A stretch of DNA of 64,000 bases from Saccopteryx bilineata (GCF_036850765.1 NC_089495.1:25636875-25700874); one strand, 5' to 3'. Positions 13,001 to 25,647 are shown, counted from the first letter of the stretch. Notes: generated by a model not told the origin, from the sequence alone. A program made the numbers and translations.

Positions 13001-14135
13001 GGAATTCCAGGCCATGTATGACATGAGTGGAGAAGGTGGGCTTTTTGATGCTGTAGAAGAAAATAACCCGTCCTTGATGCTTTGGAATAGCTCCTATGTC
13101 TCTGGGCCTGAATTTCCATATACGAATTCTGTGGTGTAGTAAAGTACTTAGGCTGTTTTGTATTTATTGAGTATCTTCCCTTCTGAAGTTGTAACTACTG
13201 TACCACATACTATTTCTGTCAATATTTTTAAAAGAGGGGATTGAGTAATTCAGAATCTTGGGCACACAGGCTAGGAGCAGACATTTATATAAGCCCTGCA
13301 ATGTCTAGCATACTACCTTGCACAAATTGAGAAGAGAGCGAGAGAAGATTGTTGTACATACATGAATGCATGGATGCAAACATACATGTATATATGTACC
13401 TGTATCTCAAACATTCTCAATTCTGGCCTCCCTGATCCTGACACTAATTAAAGAACTTGCAGGCAGGCCCCTGTGGCATGTATCAGTTTTTAACAGCTTC
13501 ATCAGGTACAGCTGCGCCTGGACTTGAGTTGGTAACCAGCACGTGGTACTGAACTCCCACGTGATTCATTCAACAGTTACTAAGGAGCTACTGTGTGACT
13601 AACACTGTGATGAACTGTACAGTCTCCTCCTGTTCAGAGCTTTGTGTTTCCCACCCACCATCTGGAAAGACTGTATCAGGAAATGCCTAGGGTACCTAAG
13701 AACAGGGACTGTACTTGTCATATATAAAGGATCATTAAACTTTTAAGTAAAAGTTTAATTTATTAATTTAATTTATTAAATAAATTAAACAGATGTTGGT
13801 GGATTGACAAATGCTTTGATTGCTAACACATATGGAAAAGAGTCATTCGATATAAATTTGAGGATCTAGACCACTCTTTCCACTAGATTCAACATCTAAA
13901 CAAAATGACTCAAGAGGAGAATATAGCCCAAGGAGATATAGATAAAAATAAGATCATAATTAAAGACAATTTGCAAATAATTTCCTGCTAACCTAAAGTA
14001 GTTTGCCTTTCAGTATCTGGCATACTACATTTAAATTTTTCAAATGTTTTGGGGTTAACCTAGTCTAAATTCTTCTGGAATATTAGGTTTAAAATGAATT
14101 CTTCCCAAGTAAACACTGGTCACAATGGTTTCTCT
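10006..14135. other. Non-coding interval, scattered old repeats
   Basis: A MIR-like tail lies near 10690-10790 ('CACATGAATAAACTTAGAAG', 'GTGACTTGTC'). A 23-T run is at 11881-11903 and an AT-rich patch at 13750-13790. Candidate frames of up to 92 codons show no known domains or splice context that I can support. Confidence 0.5.
11881..11903. repeat. Poly-T run
   Basis: Twenty-three T residues. It could be the reversed A-tail of an old minus-strand retroposon, but no body is recognisable. Confidence 0.9.
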
Positions 14136-14139
14136 CCCA

Positions 14140-14930
14140 GTTATCTACTGCTGCACAACAAAGCCCTCCAAAACTAAATAGCTTAAAACAGCAACAATTA
14201 GTACCTTTCAGGATTCTGGGGTTAACCGGGCCACGTAGGTGAGTCTCACTTGGGATCACTCATATCAGATTGGTGAGTCACTATCAGAACCTCGACTAGG
14301 CTGAAGAACACAACGCTCACTCCTGGGGCTGGCAGTGGTGCTGGCTATTGGCTGAACGCTCACCTAGAACTGCAAACCAGTGGCCTCCAGAGAGCATGGG
14401 CTTTCCGCAGCATGGCAGCTGAGTTTCAAGAGGGAGAGTCAAACAAGTAAGCATTTTAGGAGGCTCAGGCAAAAGCTGCAAGGCTTCTAGGCTCAAAATT
14501 ATACCGTGTTACTTCTACTACTTTTTATTGGCCAAGAATGAGTCAGAGCACCAGCCTAGATTCAAAGATGGGGGTATATAAAGACAGGAACAAGATGCTC
14601 TTGGGTGTTTGGCACCAGCTGGAGCAGCTGGGGCTGGTAGATCATGTCCACATTTGCGGCAATGGTCTACCTGGTGTCTCTTTCTCTCTTTCCTTCTCTC
14701 TCTCTCTCTCTCCATGGCATATCTTTACATGGCTTTGGCTTCTCACAGCAGGGTAGTCTCAGGATGGCTGGACTTCTTACTTGGTCACTGGATTTCCCCA
14801 AAGATGCTCTTAAAAGTTCCAGAACATCACTTCAGCAAATTAAACTATCAAGTCTGGTCACTAGGACCAGCCCAGACTCAGAGGGAAGGAAATAAGACTC
14901 TACTTCTCAATGGAAAAATGTCATGCCTGT
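14140..14930. repeat. Old MaLR/MER-like repeat, family not determined
   Basis: 'TTATCTACTGCTGCACAACA' followed by 'AGCTTAAAACAGCAACAATT' is the common mammalian repeat opening 'ctattgctgcataacaaat...'. The downstream 'GGCTGAACGCTCACCTAGAA' and 'CAGCATGGCAGCTGAG' segments fit the same family. A (TC)n tract at 14690-14713 interrupts it. Three short overlapping frames here are not considered genes. Confidence 0.5.
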
Positions 14931-14999
14931 GAATAAGCAAAGGAATTGGTGGGGGCCAATAAGCTGTGAATGTTCTTTACCATCTTCCCCAACCAAAGA

Positions 15000-15160
15000 G
15001 CTCTCCAGAGCGCTTCCACTGTTCTGCCCATCTCCACCTAAATGTCACCTCCTCAAAGTGGCTTCTCTTGATTTCCCTGTGTGATACTGTTATTTATAAT
15101 TAGAAGTATACACTTGGTTTTCATACTGTTTCTGGCACAGAGCTCCTAAAACCCTTGGAA
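15000..15160 (+). repeat. L2 LINE 3' fragment
   Basis: 'CACCTAAATGTCACCTCCTC' followed by 'TCTTGATTTCCCTGTGTGAT' and 'GTTTCTGGCACAGAGCTC' matches the conserved L2 3' segment. Confidence 0.6.
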
Positions 15161-15179
15161 TTTCCTGATGAGAAAGATC

Positions 15180-15900
15180 AAGGTGTCTTCTGTTATGTTA
15201 ATGAGGTGACTTTTGGAGCACCTCCAATAGGAACTAGATGCCAGGACAGCCAACCAGGTGATTGGGGAGTTGGAATTTTCATTCCTATCCCCCTAACTTC
15301 CAGGGAATAAGAGGGGCTGAGGTTGAATGACTCACTAATGGCCAGTGAACTTTATCAATCATGCCTTTGTGATGAAGCTTCTATAAAAACCCAAAAGGAC
15401 AGGGTTCAGAGAGCTTCCAGGCTGGTGAACACGCGGAGACTCGGGGATAGCAACGGTGCCCAGAGGAAGCACGGAAGCCCCGTGCCCTTTCCTCATACCT
15501 TGCCCTATATATCTCTTAATATCCTTTCATAATAAACTGATGATCTAGTGAGGAAAATGTTCTCTCGAGTTCCAGAAGCAGCTCTACCAAATTAATTGAA
15601 CCTAAAGGGAGGCCAATAGAACCCCTGATCTATCACTGATCAGTTAGACGCACGGGTGACAAACTGGACTTGCAGTTGGCAACTGAAGAGAATGGGAGGC
15701 AGTCTTGGGTAACTGAGCCATTCACTTTCAGGACCTGATGCTGTTTCTAAGTAGACAGTGTCAGACTGAGCTGAACTGTAGGGACACCTAACTGGTGTCT
15801 GAGAATTGCTTGGTGGTATGTGGAGAACCACCCCCAGCAGACAGACAGACACACACACACACACACACACACACTTTGGAACTGGATCCAGAGCTTCCTT
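15180..15900 (+). repeat. Solo ERV LTR (ERVL-type, possibly MER21-like)
   Basis: A promoter-like CTATAAAAAC lies at 15381 and a polyadenylation signal AATAAA at 15531, about 150 bp apart, as in an LTR U3-R arrangement. Downstream 'CAGTTGGCAACTGAAGAGA', 'GTGTCAGACTGAGCTGAAC' and 'TGGTGTCTGAGAATTGCTTG' recall MER21-type LTRs from memory of the family. No viral genes are attached. An (AC)n tract sits near its 3' end. Confidence 0.6.
15849..15874. repeat. (AC)n microsatellite
   Basis: Thirteen AC units preceded by CAGACAGACA. Confidence 0.95.
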
Positions 15901-16510
15901 TATCCTAGGACACATCAGGGGCCCTCTCTGAATGCTTATATAAAAAATGCACATGACAGTAGCAATTGCTACTACCCTTTACTAACTTGACTTGTTTAAC
16001 TATGTCTATCTCCTTCCCTAGCTGCTGCTGAGAGCACCTGTATTGCTCACAACTGCATCCCAGTACCCTCATAGTATATCATGCCCAATGAACCCTCAAC
16101 AAATATTAGCCAAACCTCCATATTTTGTCATTGTAGGCTGATTGTGCCTATAGCAGACCATAGAACTACATACTTCAAAAGTCAGAACTGAACCCTTGGT
16201 CTTTGTCTCCCTATTTTTATTTCTCCCCCTCCAACTTTTCCTTAAACATACAAAATCATATTTTCAGATTAATAACATCATCAAACCTTGTCCTGAGCCA
16301 AGTTTTTCAGTGGCAGCTCCTGTGGACTGGAGTAGTGATTACCACGTGCAAGACAGAGAGGGGGTGGGGGCAGAAGCTGTGCCCGGAAATGAATCTACCA
16401 TGATGCACCAGCCGGGAGCTTAATAGGGAGCATGATCTTCAATTTGCTGAGTGTAGCTCTACAAGGAGCCCTGAGTGGGGCTTGTGACATGCCATATCTC
16501 AGAGGATTTT

Positions 16511-16536
16511 AGCTGCTGTTGCTGCTGCTGCTGCTA
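16511..16536 (+). repeat. Imperfect (CTG)n repeat
   Basis: GCTGCTGTTGCTGCTGCTGC followed by TGCTAC. Short. Confidence 0.9.
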
Positions 16537-17151
16537 CAGGGAAGAACTGATGACTCTGATAAGAGATTTGAACACAGCACTCTTAAAAACCAGAAGGGTC
16601 ACTGGACTAATGAAGATTGCAGGCATGTGTATGTGCATGCCATACATAATAATGTGTGCATACTATACACATAGCACAGAAGGGTAAAATATTTGAGGAT
16701 AAAGCAAAAGCCAAAAGGACAAAGGCAACAGGCAATCTAATCTACTTAATGGGTCAAGGAGCTCAGAGCTGAGCTGCAAATGCATCATTTGATAACGGTA
16801 ATGAAAAAGACAGCAATCTATATCTACAAATAGCATTAAGGCAGATTTGGTTTGGCAGCCAAACTAAGTTGATGTGAAATTTACGAGACTGGCATCTCCC
16901 AGATATATTTGATGAGGGAGATGCATTGAATTCCTTCTTTTCTCCTTTGGACTTCAGTGAATTAGGTCTTGTTTCCAAGGTGGGACTTTTAGATATGTGT
17001 GACTTAATTTTGTTTACATGACAATCATTTTGCCACCCAAGCTTGCCTTAATGCTGAGAATGGAAATCTTATAAGTGAGGCATCTTTAGTGGTCCTTCTG
17101 GGCATTTCATTTCCCTGTGCAAACTCTGAGGGTCTCCTACTTGCCGGGGAG

Positions 17152-17222
17152 TGCATGCATGCACATACATGTGCCCACACATACACACACACATGCACAC
17201 ACACACACATGCATACACAAAG
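17152..17222. repeat. CATG/CA-rich microsatellite
   Basis: Alternating (CA)n with interspersed CATG and CATA units, an imperfect purine-pyrimidine alternating tract. Confidence 0.85.
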
Positions 17223-18039
17223 TTGAAAGGTGCAGGTGGCTTGAGCTGGAATTTGCAGTAAGGCATGAATCTGAATCATGACTTAGCAGCTGGTCCTAGA
17301 AAATGTCTGAAATGTTATGGACATTGTGCTTTGTGTCTGTAAACCCCATTACAATACTCCTGTGCAAAATGCTATTGGAAAGGCACTTTATTTTCAACCA
17401 GAGTTCTAATACATCCTCTACAGTAATCACAGTACATTGCATTGCAAAATATGCAGGATGTATTAAGCTTTTTTTTCTCCTTATGATGCCTCAGTCAATA
17501 TCAGGTAGCACTCACAAAGGGTAATGAAGTCTGCTTTCAACACAGCAATGTTCCTACAATTATGTGCTGATTGACCTTCATTTTGTGCTGTGCTTGCAAA
17601 GAAAGAGGACCCTGATATATTGTACAGAGCAGAGCACGAGCGAATCAGATGCCTTGAAGTAAGCAATGAGCTGGTCCCTGCAGCGTGAGATAGGATTTTC
17701 ACTCTAGACTTGCTTGCTCCTAATTCAAGCTATAGCAAACCACATCAGAAGTTTGAGAAGAGATTTGGGGGAAATCGTCTTTTAAAAATCACCCCAAATT
17801 TAGTTCTTCGCTTGTTTTATAAGAAATTTTGTAATAAGTGAAGTCACTTTATTGACCTATTCCACAAATCTAGCCAAGGCATAGGTTCCCTCGTGAAGGA
17901 AAGATGAATTCTGCATAAGATGGAACTGCATGGATGAGTCGTCATCCCTCTTTAATGTTTCTTACTGTCTTTTGTAGGTCTCTCCACTTTGGATAGGGTA
18001 GGTAACTGCCGTAACAAAGTAGACTGAAGAATATGCAAT

Positions 18040-18335
18040 CATACATACCTATATAATTTTACATATAGGTGGAAAATAAAACTGAGACTCATGGACATAG
18101 ATAAAAGTGAAGTGGTTACCAAGGGGAGAGGGTTGTGGGGAAGGGGAGCGGGTAGGGAAAGTGTGTAAAGAAAGACAAATATAAGATGATGGAAAATGAT
18201 TTGAGGTTGTGTGATGGGTATACAGCAAAATCAAGTTCAAATGCTATAGAAATGTTTACCTGAAACCTATTCATCTTATTGATGAATGTCACCCTGTTAA
18301 AGTTAATTTCTAAATAAAAAAAATTTTTTTAAAGA
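18040..18335 (+). repeat. L1 3' UTR fragment with A-rich end
   Basis: 'AAGTGAAGTGGTTACCAAGG', a G-rich stretch, 'AAAGAAAGACAAATATAAGA', 'GATGGGTATACAGCAAAATC', 'TGTTTACCTGAAACCTATTC' and 'AATGTCACCCTGTTAAAGTT' follow the order of mammalian L1 3' UTRs, ending in an A-rich tail. 5'-truncated. Confidence 0.75.
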
Positions 18336-19140
18336 GTATGTAATAATTGAAGTACCATTGACATGTGTTTCTTACTCACCTAAGAGCCCGAGGCAATTTC
18401 GAATAATCAGGATTAGTGATGGGAGGCATGCACTGCCCATACAGGGTCACCCAGAGACCCAAGCTGATGGCAGCTCTGTCAACAACACAGGCTAGTCTCC
18501 CTGGAGGTCTCCATCTCAGTCAGCAGGAAGGGGAGGGAGCATGCAAAACCCATGGGGAAAGCCGTATGGCCTAGGGCCACATCACCTCGGCTCAGACAAG
18601 TGCAGCTGGAAGTCAGCCAGCCACAACTCGCTGCGCTGCAGAGGAGATGGGAGGTGCGGGCCTGATGGGCGCCCAGGAAGAAGAGCAGGTGGATTGTGGT
18701 GAACCGCCAGCCATCCCTGCCGCACTTCTCTCCTCCCCATTCTTTCAGTGGTGGAGCTCCCAGCTGTACAGGGTCTGTCTCTGTGTAATCAGACACTTTC
18801 AGGATGCAAGGATTACTATCTACGCAGTGCTCTCAAGTGTCCAGCCAAAACTCCCCTACTGAATTCAGGATGGAGATTTCCAAAGCTCTAGTATACATCT
18901 ATCTGATTATCAAATGAGCACCTCAAATTTGATACATATGAAGCCTTATTTGTTATCTATACTCATCTCCAAAATGTAGATGCTAATAGCATCTATTCAT
19001 AAGATTTGATAAGGACTAGATGACTTAATATGTGTAAGCCACTCAGAAAAAAATTTGGTACACAGTGGATGCTTAATAAGTATTGGTTATTATTAATATT
19101 TCCCTCCCTCCTTCTTTTCCCACAGATCTGTTTCCCTTCT
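18336..19140. other. Non-coding interval with MIR-like tail
   Basis: 18950-19095 resembles MIR ('GATAAGGACTAGATGACTTA', 'GTACACAGTGGATGCTTAAT'). A 105-codon minus frame at 18479-18796 has no recognised domain. Confidence 0.45.
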
Positions 19141-19144
19141 CATG

Positions 19145-19850
19145 TTTCATAACATGATCACCGACTTAATACATCAAGCTGGAAGTCATATTAGACTCCT
19201 TCTTACTCAGCTCCTACCATCATGCAGTCCCTTTCAAATGACTCTCAGGGCTGGGCCTGCTCTCCATTCTCACTGTCACGTTCTGTCTGAGACACTCACT
19301 ACTTCTCAACTGAACTGCTGTGAAATCCTGCCGAAGCTCTCCCTTCCTGTTGTCTCTTCTTCCTCTAACTCTCCCTCCATAATATTGTGAGAATAACCTC
19401 TTTAAAATATGCTAAAAGTATGTTCTCAAACACTTCAAGGGCTTTTCATTGTGCACAAGAATAAAGTCCACAATCCTTAAAGCTGAAAAGGTGGGTCAAG
19501 CCAAATTGAGACAGTCTTGAATGCTACCCTAGTTCCCACACTCCCACCTCCCTTTCTCTATCCCAACCACAGCCCACCACCCACTCGCTTCACTCTCTGT
19601 GTCTTGTTCATTCTGGTCCTCACATCTAGAAAAACCACCCTTTTCCTTTCTCTCATCTTCCTCAGCCCCTACTCAAATATCACCTCATCATGAGAATAGC
19701 AGTACACCCCTAATGTATGGGGCCTTCCTCCAATTTCCCCTAGCATTTTATTCATACCTCTATCACTTACCAATTATGATTTGTCCTAAAGTAAATGGGG
19801 CCTGTCTCCACTATGGGATTCTGGGTCCCTGAATGTTCCCGAGCAGGAAT
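19145..19850 (+). repeat. L2 LINE fragment (longest in the window)
   Basis: Segments occur in L2 order: 'TTCTCAACTGAACTGCTGTG', 'AATAACCTCTTTAAAATATG', 'AGAATAAAGTCCACAATCCT', 'CTTGTTCATTCTGGTCCTCA', 'CAGCCCCTACTCAAATATCA', 'GGCCTTCCTCCAATTTCCCC'. This covers the C-terminal coding part and 3' end of an L2, heavily diverged and non-coding. Confidence 0.7.
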
Positions 19851-22426
19851 AGTCTCACCACCATAATACTTTAACTTAATTTTTAAAGTTTCTCAGTTTA
19901 CTGGGGTACAAATATGAAACTTCTGATTTTTACTCCATTAACTACCTTAGCTGAGCTATGTTGATTCCTTCTTTCCCTTTGGGGCAGTAGCCCCCTTAAC
20001 AGCATGGAGATTTAATAAGTTTCCAGGACCTGTTAGATACCAAAACATCTCAGGATCTGGATCTAAGACACTGGCTCCTGCTTCTTATTCTAGCTTTGTG
20101 TTCCTCCAGTGTTGAGAGGATGAGGGAGAGACAGTGGAGACAAAGTCTCCCTGCATGGTAAGGGTTTCCCCTGGAATCACTAGGGTTCAGTTCAGTTCCA
20201 GCCAATGCTGACGGCTTCCAAGTTAAGTAGTGTGAAGGGTGTTCTAGGAAGGAGTTTGGCTTTAACCCACACCCCTTCCCCGAAGGGCCGTGTCCTCTCT
20301 ACACACCTCAGCTGCATCTCCAGGTGTATGCTGTTTGCTGCCAGGGCTCACCAGGCAAGCCCATCGCCACTGCCTCTCGGTCACATCTGCTCTCTTCATG
20401 TAGAGCTGCCTGGACTGCTAGAGACCTTCCCTCCACCCTCTAAAGCTTATGAAGAACTGGGATGAGGTGCAACTTGTCCCATCTTTTCCCCAAACACTCT
20501 ATACTGCAATCTTCTCAAAATTGTCAACATGGCCTCCTCCAGCGGCCTTCCATCCTCAAACATTCTATATTGAAACTCTCTTGGTCAAATATATCCCCAA
20601 ACCCTATGAGATTCCAGGACTGAAAATGACATTGTACACTTTGCCTTAGGATTTCTACACTCCTCCAATAACCCTTAAAGCACTCACTTTGTGCACAAGA
20701 GCATCAGAGAGTTTCTGGAAGTAGACAGCTCAGCACACAACGTCATGGAATGAGACGCCAATCTCCATGTCTTCAAGTCACTTATAGTCTTACAAGAAAT
20801 TCTTAGACCACATGTCAGCTGACTTGAGGGATGGGAGGCAAGAGTCTCTCACCTGCAACACTGCACTGCTCACTCAACCAAGTCTCCCCTACTTTCCTAT
20901 CCTCTCTTCTGGCCAGGGGTAAGGGCAGTGGAGCCTGCATGGCTCTGGCCCCTCCAAATAAGCCCTATGGAGGCAGTGCTGGCCTCATTTGCACAAGAGT
21001 TTCTTTGGAATGTGGTGTATGAGGGGCCTTTCTCTGCTTTGGGCCTTGACCACAATTCTGGGGCAGATAAAAACCCATCTTCACACACTGTGAAGTACCT
21101 GATATATATGTACACTTCTATTGGTCTTATCGCTCTTTCTTTCTATAACATATTTTTCAAATGCACATCTCCCTGCAGTCACTGGTAATTCCTTAAAAGA
21201 CTCTATCATCTTCATTCTGCTTCACCATTTCTCAGCACAGCACCAATCACTTTGTGGGCACACAATAAATGTCTGATACAATATTTCCTAATCCCCATAA
21301 ATGCGAAAGTCCCAGGACCATGCGATGCCAACCTCATTTTTCAGAAGACAAAACTCGGGTCCAGAAAGATGAGGTCACTCATGCAAGGGCACACAGCAAG
21401 TTCAGATTCCATTTCCCATACAAATTCATGCACTTAGCGGTGCAGCAGGAGAAGGAAGCCAAGTATATTTGATGACTGGCCTTTGGAGAAAAGAAAGTGG
21501 GTAATGGAAAACACTGCACAAATTCCAAAAGTTAATTTTTGCAGATGAAGCACATTTTTCTTTCCCTGGTCTGGTAGGGTTTGCCAGTATATGCTGTGAC
21601 TAATTCCTGTTGGCCCAGCCCAGACTTCCTGTTTGCAGGGCAGCATGACAGATTTGTTGGTATAATTTGGCTTTAATTCATTTCAGGCTGATCCTGGAAA
21701 CCAGAGGCTCTGTCATGTCTTCATTGCAACATTAACTCCATTTTTCTTTCTTCACTTCTTCTATTAATAAGCAGAGGCCACTCAATAGGGCAATCTTAAC
21801 TGCCCGCTCAAGGTGACAGCCAGAAGTATAAATAATTCTTCTCATTTAGCCTTTTATTCTTTTCCGGGAAAAGTAGTGGTTCATTCTCTTATCTCTCCGG
21901 TGGATCCAAAGCTGATAAACTCATTCAACACAGCTTAAATGTTTTCTGGAGATACAGAATTTCCAAGGCAGACTGCCAGAGAAGGAGCAGCACCCCCATG
22001 CCATCTGATGAACCCACCGAGATGCAGAGATGATACAAGATTTCCTCTGAGCCCCAGTGGTGTCCACATTTAACTCTGTCTATGAAAGCATGGAAGAATT
22101 GGACCCTGAGATCTTATCCAGGGAGGCTTTTCTTCTACATTGTCTGTAAGCACAAAAAAGCTGCTCACTCTTTCAGAAATTTCAGAATAGGGGTGAAAAT
22201 CAAGAGTAATAGAAAGCAGAAGCCTGCACCTGTGGCCGGAGTCTTCCACCTATGGGGGTTCCATACGGGAGCTCTGGATAATTTGTGATGGAGAGTGGTT
22301 TGTGGGCAGATTTTTTTCAGGGGGCAATTCATAATTGAACACCCCTTCGGCACAGGTACCCATCTGTTTCGTTTACCTTAATGCATTGGGTAAGGCTTGA
22401 TCTAAAATTCTACCCCCCAGTCCAAA
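19850..22426. other. Non-coding interval, MIR/L2 traces, repeat-poor right part
   Basis: A MIR/L2-like tail lies at about 21190-21420 ('CTCAGCACAGCACCAATCAC', 'AAGATGAGGTCACTCATGCA'). 21640-22060 shows no repeat I recognise. No gene supported. Confidence 0.45.
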
Positions 22427-22639
22427 ACCTGCTCACAAAAATTAGGGATACTTCAAAATGTATATGAAGTGATTAAAAAAAGAAGCATTTAATTTTCTTT
22501 TATTAAACAAAAACATCAGAAAAGCAAACAACATATCAAAGAAAGTTGTTTGATTATGCAAATGAGATGCAAAACCAACTTTGATTTCATTGGTGAAAAT
22601 GCACTATACAAAAGGCTGAAAGTACTGGAGTATCTGCAT

Positions 22640-24005
22640 GTTCCCTGATCTTGAAAGTGCACATCCTGCAATTTCCACCCCTTGCAATGCCCCTGCAACA
22701 CAATTTGCCCAAATGCAAAGCCTATAGAGCCATAGGATGTCTTGAAGCTGGTCAAACACAGACAGTGGCAACAGCACTTGGAACATCCCAAAGAATAATT
22801 AGCAGACTGTGGAATTGCTTTCAAGAGACTGGCACAGTATGAAGAAGACGAGAGCAGAGTCACCCATCTGCCACAACAGCAAGAGATGACTGCCACTTGA
22901 CCTTATTGGCAAGAAGGAACAGGTGCAGCGATGCAACAGAGCTGCATGGACAGTTTCTTGCTGCCACTAGATGATGGATATGTACCCAGACCATACAAAA
23001 TCAGCTCCATCCTGTTGGACTACATGCCTGGCAACCAATAGTATATGCATTCCCTCATCTGCTGAACACTATAGAACCTATAGAAGGTAGGCTGGTGAGC
23101 ATCATCATTGGACTCGTAATGAGTGGTCAACTGTCGTCTTCTCTGATGAATCACAGTGCAGTCTGCAGCCTGACAATCATCGTGTCCTGATCTGGCATGA
23201 ACAAGGAACACGGGAGAATCCACATTTCATACAAGAAAGGGACTCCGGCCCTGGCCGGTTGGCTCAGCGGTAGAGCATCGGCCTGGCGTGTGGGGGACCT
23301 GGGTTCAGTTCCCGGCCAGGGCACACAGGAGAGGCGCCCATTTGCTTCTCCACCTCCCCTCCTTCCTCTCTGTCTCTCTCTTCCCCTCCCGCAGCCAAGG
23401 CTCCATTGGAGCAAAGATGGCCGGGCGCTGGGGATGGCTTCTTGGCCTCTGCCCCAGGCGCTAGAGTGGCTCTGGTCGTGGCAGAGTGACGCCCCGGAGG
23501 GGCAGAGCATCGCCCCCTGGTGGGCAGAGCGTTGCCCCATGGTGGACGTGCCGGGTGGATCCCGGTCGTGCGCATGCAGGAGTCTGTCTGGCTGTCTCTC
23601 CCCGTTTCCAGCTTCAGAAAAATACAAAAAAAAAAAGAAAGAAAGAAAGAAAGGGACTCCTTTGGTGGTGGTGGAATCATGGTGTGGGCTGGCATCTGCA
23701 TTGGTGATCTTACCAACCTTCACGTCATCAGAAACAGATTGCTGACTGCTGTCAGATACCGAGATGAGGTCCTGCATCCTATAGTGGTACCCTATGCTGG
23801 AGCAGTTGGAAACAACTTTCTTTTCATGGACGATAATGCAAAGCCCCACCATGTGTATCTTGTCAACAACATGCTTCAGAAGGCAGAAATTGAATGCATG
23901 AACTGGCTTTCACATTCTCCAGACCTGAATCCCATTGAACAAGCTTGGGATGCACTGGGAAGACGTCTGGCAAACTGTCCAATGCCTCCCACAACTTCTT
24001 GAGCT
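22640..24005 (+). pseudogene. Tc1-type transposase pseudogene (DD34E)
   Basis: Conceptual pieces read in broken frames. An N-terminal helix-turn-helix part with 'GQTQTVATALGTSQRIISRL' lies at about 22745-22810, which would bind the terminal repeats. The first catalytic Asp is in 'VVFSDESQ' (about 23145). The second Asp is in 'LFMDDNAKPH' (codon 23832-23834). The catalytic Glu is in 'SPDLNPIEQAWD' (codon 23937-23939). The second Asp and the Glu are 35 codons apart, i.e. 34 residues between them, the DD34E spacing that defines Tc1-type enzymes. In-frame stops and frameshifts occur before and after the first Asp. A 400-bp SINE sits between the first and second catalytic residues. No functional protein can be made. 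The start codon is not certain. Confidence 0.9.
23247..23646 (+). mobile_element. Long GC-rich bat SINE (family A) inside the Tc1 element
   Basis: The head is GGCCCTGGCCGGTTGGCTCA, with a B box 'GGGTTCAGTTCCCGGCCAGG', then a pyrimidine tract, the segment 'GCCAAGGCTCCATTGGAGCA', the 'GGGTGGATCCCGGTCG' segment and an A-rich tail. A perfect 14-bp target duplication AAGAAAGGGACTCC lies at 23233-23246 and 23647-23660. The insertion is younger than the Tc1 copy it interrupts. Long frames (150-233 codons) through this SINE on both strands are artefacts of its stop-poor sequence. Confidence 0.95.
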
Positions 24006-24368
24006 GGAAGTTGCCCTGGAGCAAGAGTGGCAGAGAATCCCACAAGAACTGCTGGACAATCTGATTCTGTCCATGCCCCATTGCTGTTGGTGCGTTTTGG
24101 CAGTCTTTGGTGACCATACACCCTACTGAACAATCAATGTGTGGCACTCTGGTCCAGTTTGACATGCTTCTGTTCACCCCCACCAATATGTCACTTGCTA
24201 CTCAATCACAATAATTGTGTTTGCATCTCATCTGTGTAATTGAACAACTTTATTTGACTTATCATTTGCTTTTCTGATGTTCTTGTTTAATAAAAACAAG
24301 TCAAATGCTTCTTTTTTTTACCAATTCATATTCATTTTGAAATATCCCCTAATTTTTGGGAGCAGCAT

Positions 24369-25647
24369 AGAAGTCACACACTACCTTTTCTCCCTGGTGA
24401 GTTCTTTGCCTAACTATGAACCAATCACCATGGCCAGGGAGACCTAGAGCACCAGTTGGCTGCTTTGTGTCATGTTCCCACACCCAAGTCTGTGAAATGA
24501 AGGAGAACTCAGTGAAGGGCAGAGGTACACTAGAGCTCCCAGGAGCGAGAGAGAGGGTATTTTCCTGCGGAAGGTGTGCTGGGCAGACATCTAGACATCA
24601 GTAGAGACCTCGGCACATTTTCATATAGCCTTAAACACACTCATTAACATATTACCTAAGGTAATTTTGATATTGCACCTAAAATTTAGATAGTTTATGG
24701 AATGCCTAGAGAATCTAGCGGGCATAATATTAAATGCATTACACTTTCCCAAGACTGCTGGGCTGTGTGTACAACATCCAGGAGACACGCACACTGGCTG
24801 CCCTTGGTGCTTTTTCGGCAACATACCACATGTTCAATTTCTGTGTCAAGTGTCTTATCATTCCCAATTAATTCCTGTTCTTTCCCATTTCCAGGAGTCA
24901 CATGGAAAATTTTTAGAAATAAATATTTAAGGACAGAAAAAAAAAGATGGGCAATATATATTACTATCAATCAGTCATGCTTATCTATGGGAAAATTTGA
25001 AATATAGGACATTTAGAGGTCTAAGAATAAATTATTATATGTAAGTATGTTTTCAGAAAGCAAAGCAATGACAGAATTAGACAAGATCTAATCTCATACT
25101 GTCTAGTAAAAAAGAGGCTGTTATCTTTATGTGGGAGCTAGAAAGCTGGGAATTCCTTCTCCTTAATACTTCATTTTCTCATTCTGCTACTGGACCAATA
25201 ATCATTACTCTGTGACACTCTTGACACCACAAAGGGAACACTAAGCTGATTATCCCATTCTTCGCATGGTGTGACTTGGAGTCCCCAATGCTACAAGCAA
25301 TGCTTGAAAAATCAACAGCTGACCCTCCGCCTTCATTTTCATTTCACTCATAAGTACATGAGGGCAGCCAAGAATTATGAGCATCATAATGAGGTGTTCT
25401 TGTAAGACTTAACATGTTCCTAGTCTGTCATCAACATAACACGAGCCTCTTGGTATTTCTTCTAAATGGGTCTTTCCTTTTCAAAGAACATTTTAGTTGT
25501 TTTTTTCCAAAGATTCACTTAGGCAAAGCATGAAGGGAGAATAAGAGTAACAATCCTTTTTACCTTCTAAATCACCTCAGCAAATACTTAACACTTAAAG
25601 AAAGAGATGAGAAGATGCTGGGGTTTACAATTAGAAGGAGCTCTAAT
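24369..25647. other. Non-coding interval
   Basis: AT-rich sequence with no recognisable repeat family and no frame above 101 codons. Nothing specific seen. Confidence 0.5.

Larger units (their letters stand above)
15905..18035. other. Non-coding interval; possible conserved segment
   Basis: It includes a CTG tract and a CATG/CA tract. The part at about 17290-17720 is free of recognisable repeats and of balanced composition, so it might be old unique sequence. No coding frame longer than 84 codons. Confidence 0.45.
22427..24368 (+). mobile_element. Tc1-type DNA transposon, split by a SINE
   Basis: The terminal inverted repeats match: the left begins CTGCTCACAAAAATTAGGG and the right, read in reverse, begins CTGCTCCCAAAAATTAGGGG. 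The body without the inserted SINE is about 1.53 kb, typical of a Tc1 element. The right end abuts TA, the Tc1/mariner target; the left TA seems mutated. The element moves by cut-and-paste through its transposase, listed separately. It is inactive here because of stop codons, frameshifts and the SINE insertion. Tc1 elements are known from bat genomes. Confidence 0.9.

Noticed and set aside
15381..15390. TATA-like box suggesting a gene promoter
   Set aside because: It sits in an ERV LTR with its own polyadenylation signal; no downstream gene was found.
23151..23852. Long open frames of 233, 182, 160 and 150 codons on both strands
   Set aside because: They pass through the GC-rich, stop-poor family A SINE at 23247-23646; similar frames occur in every good copy of that SINE (28796, 31275, 38002).
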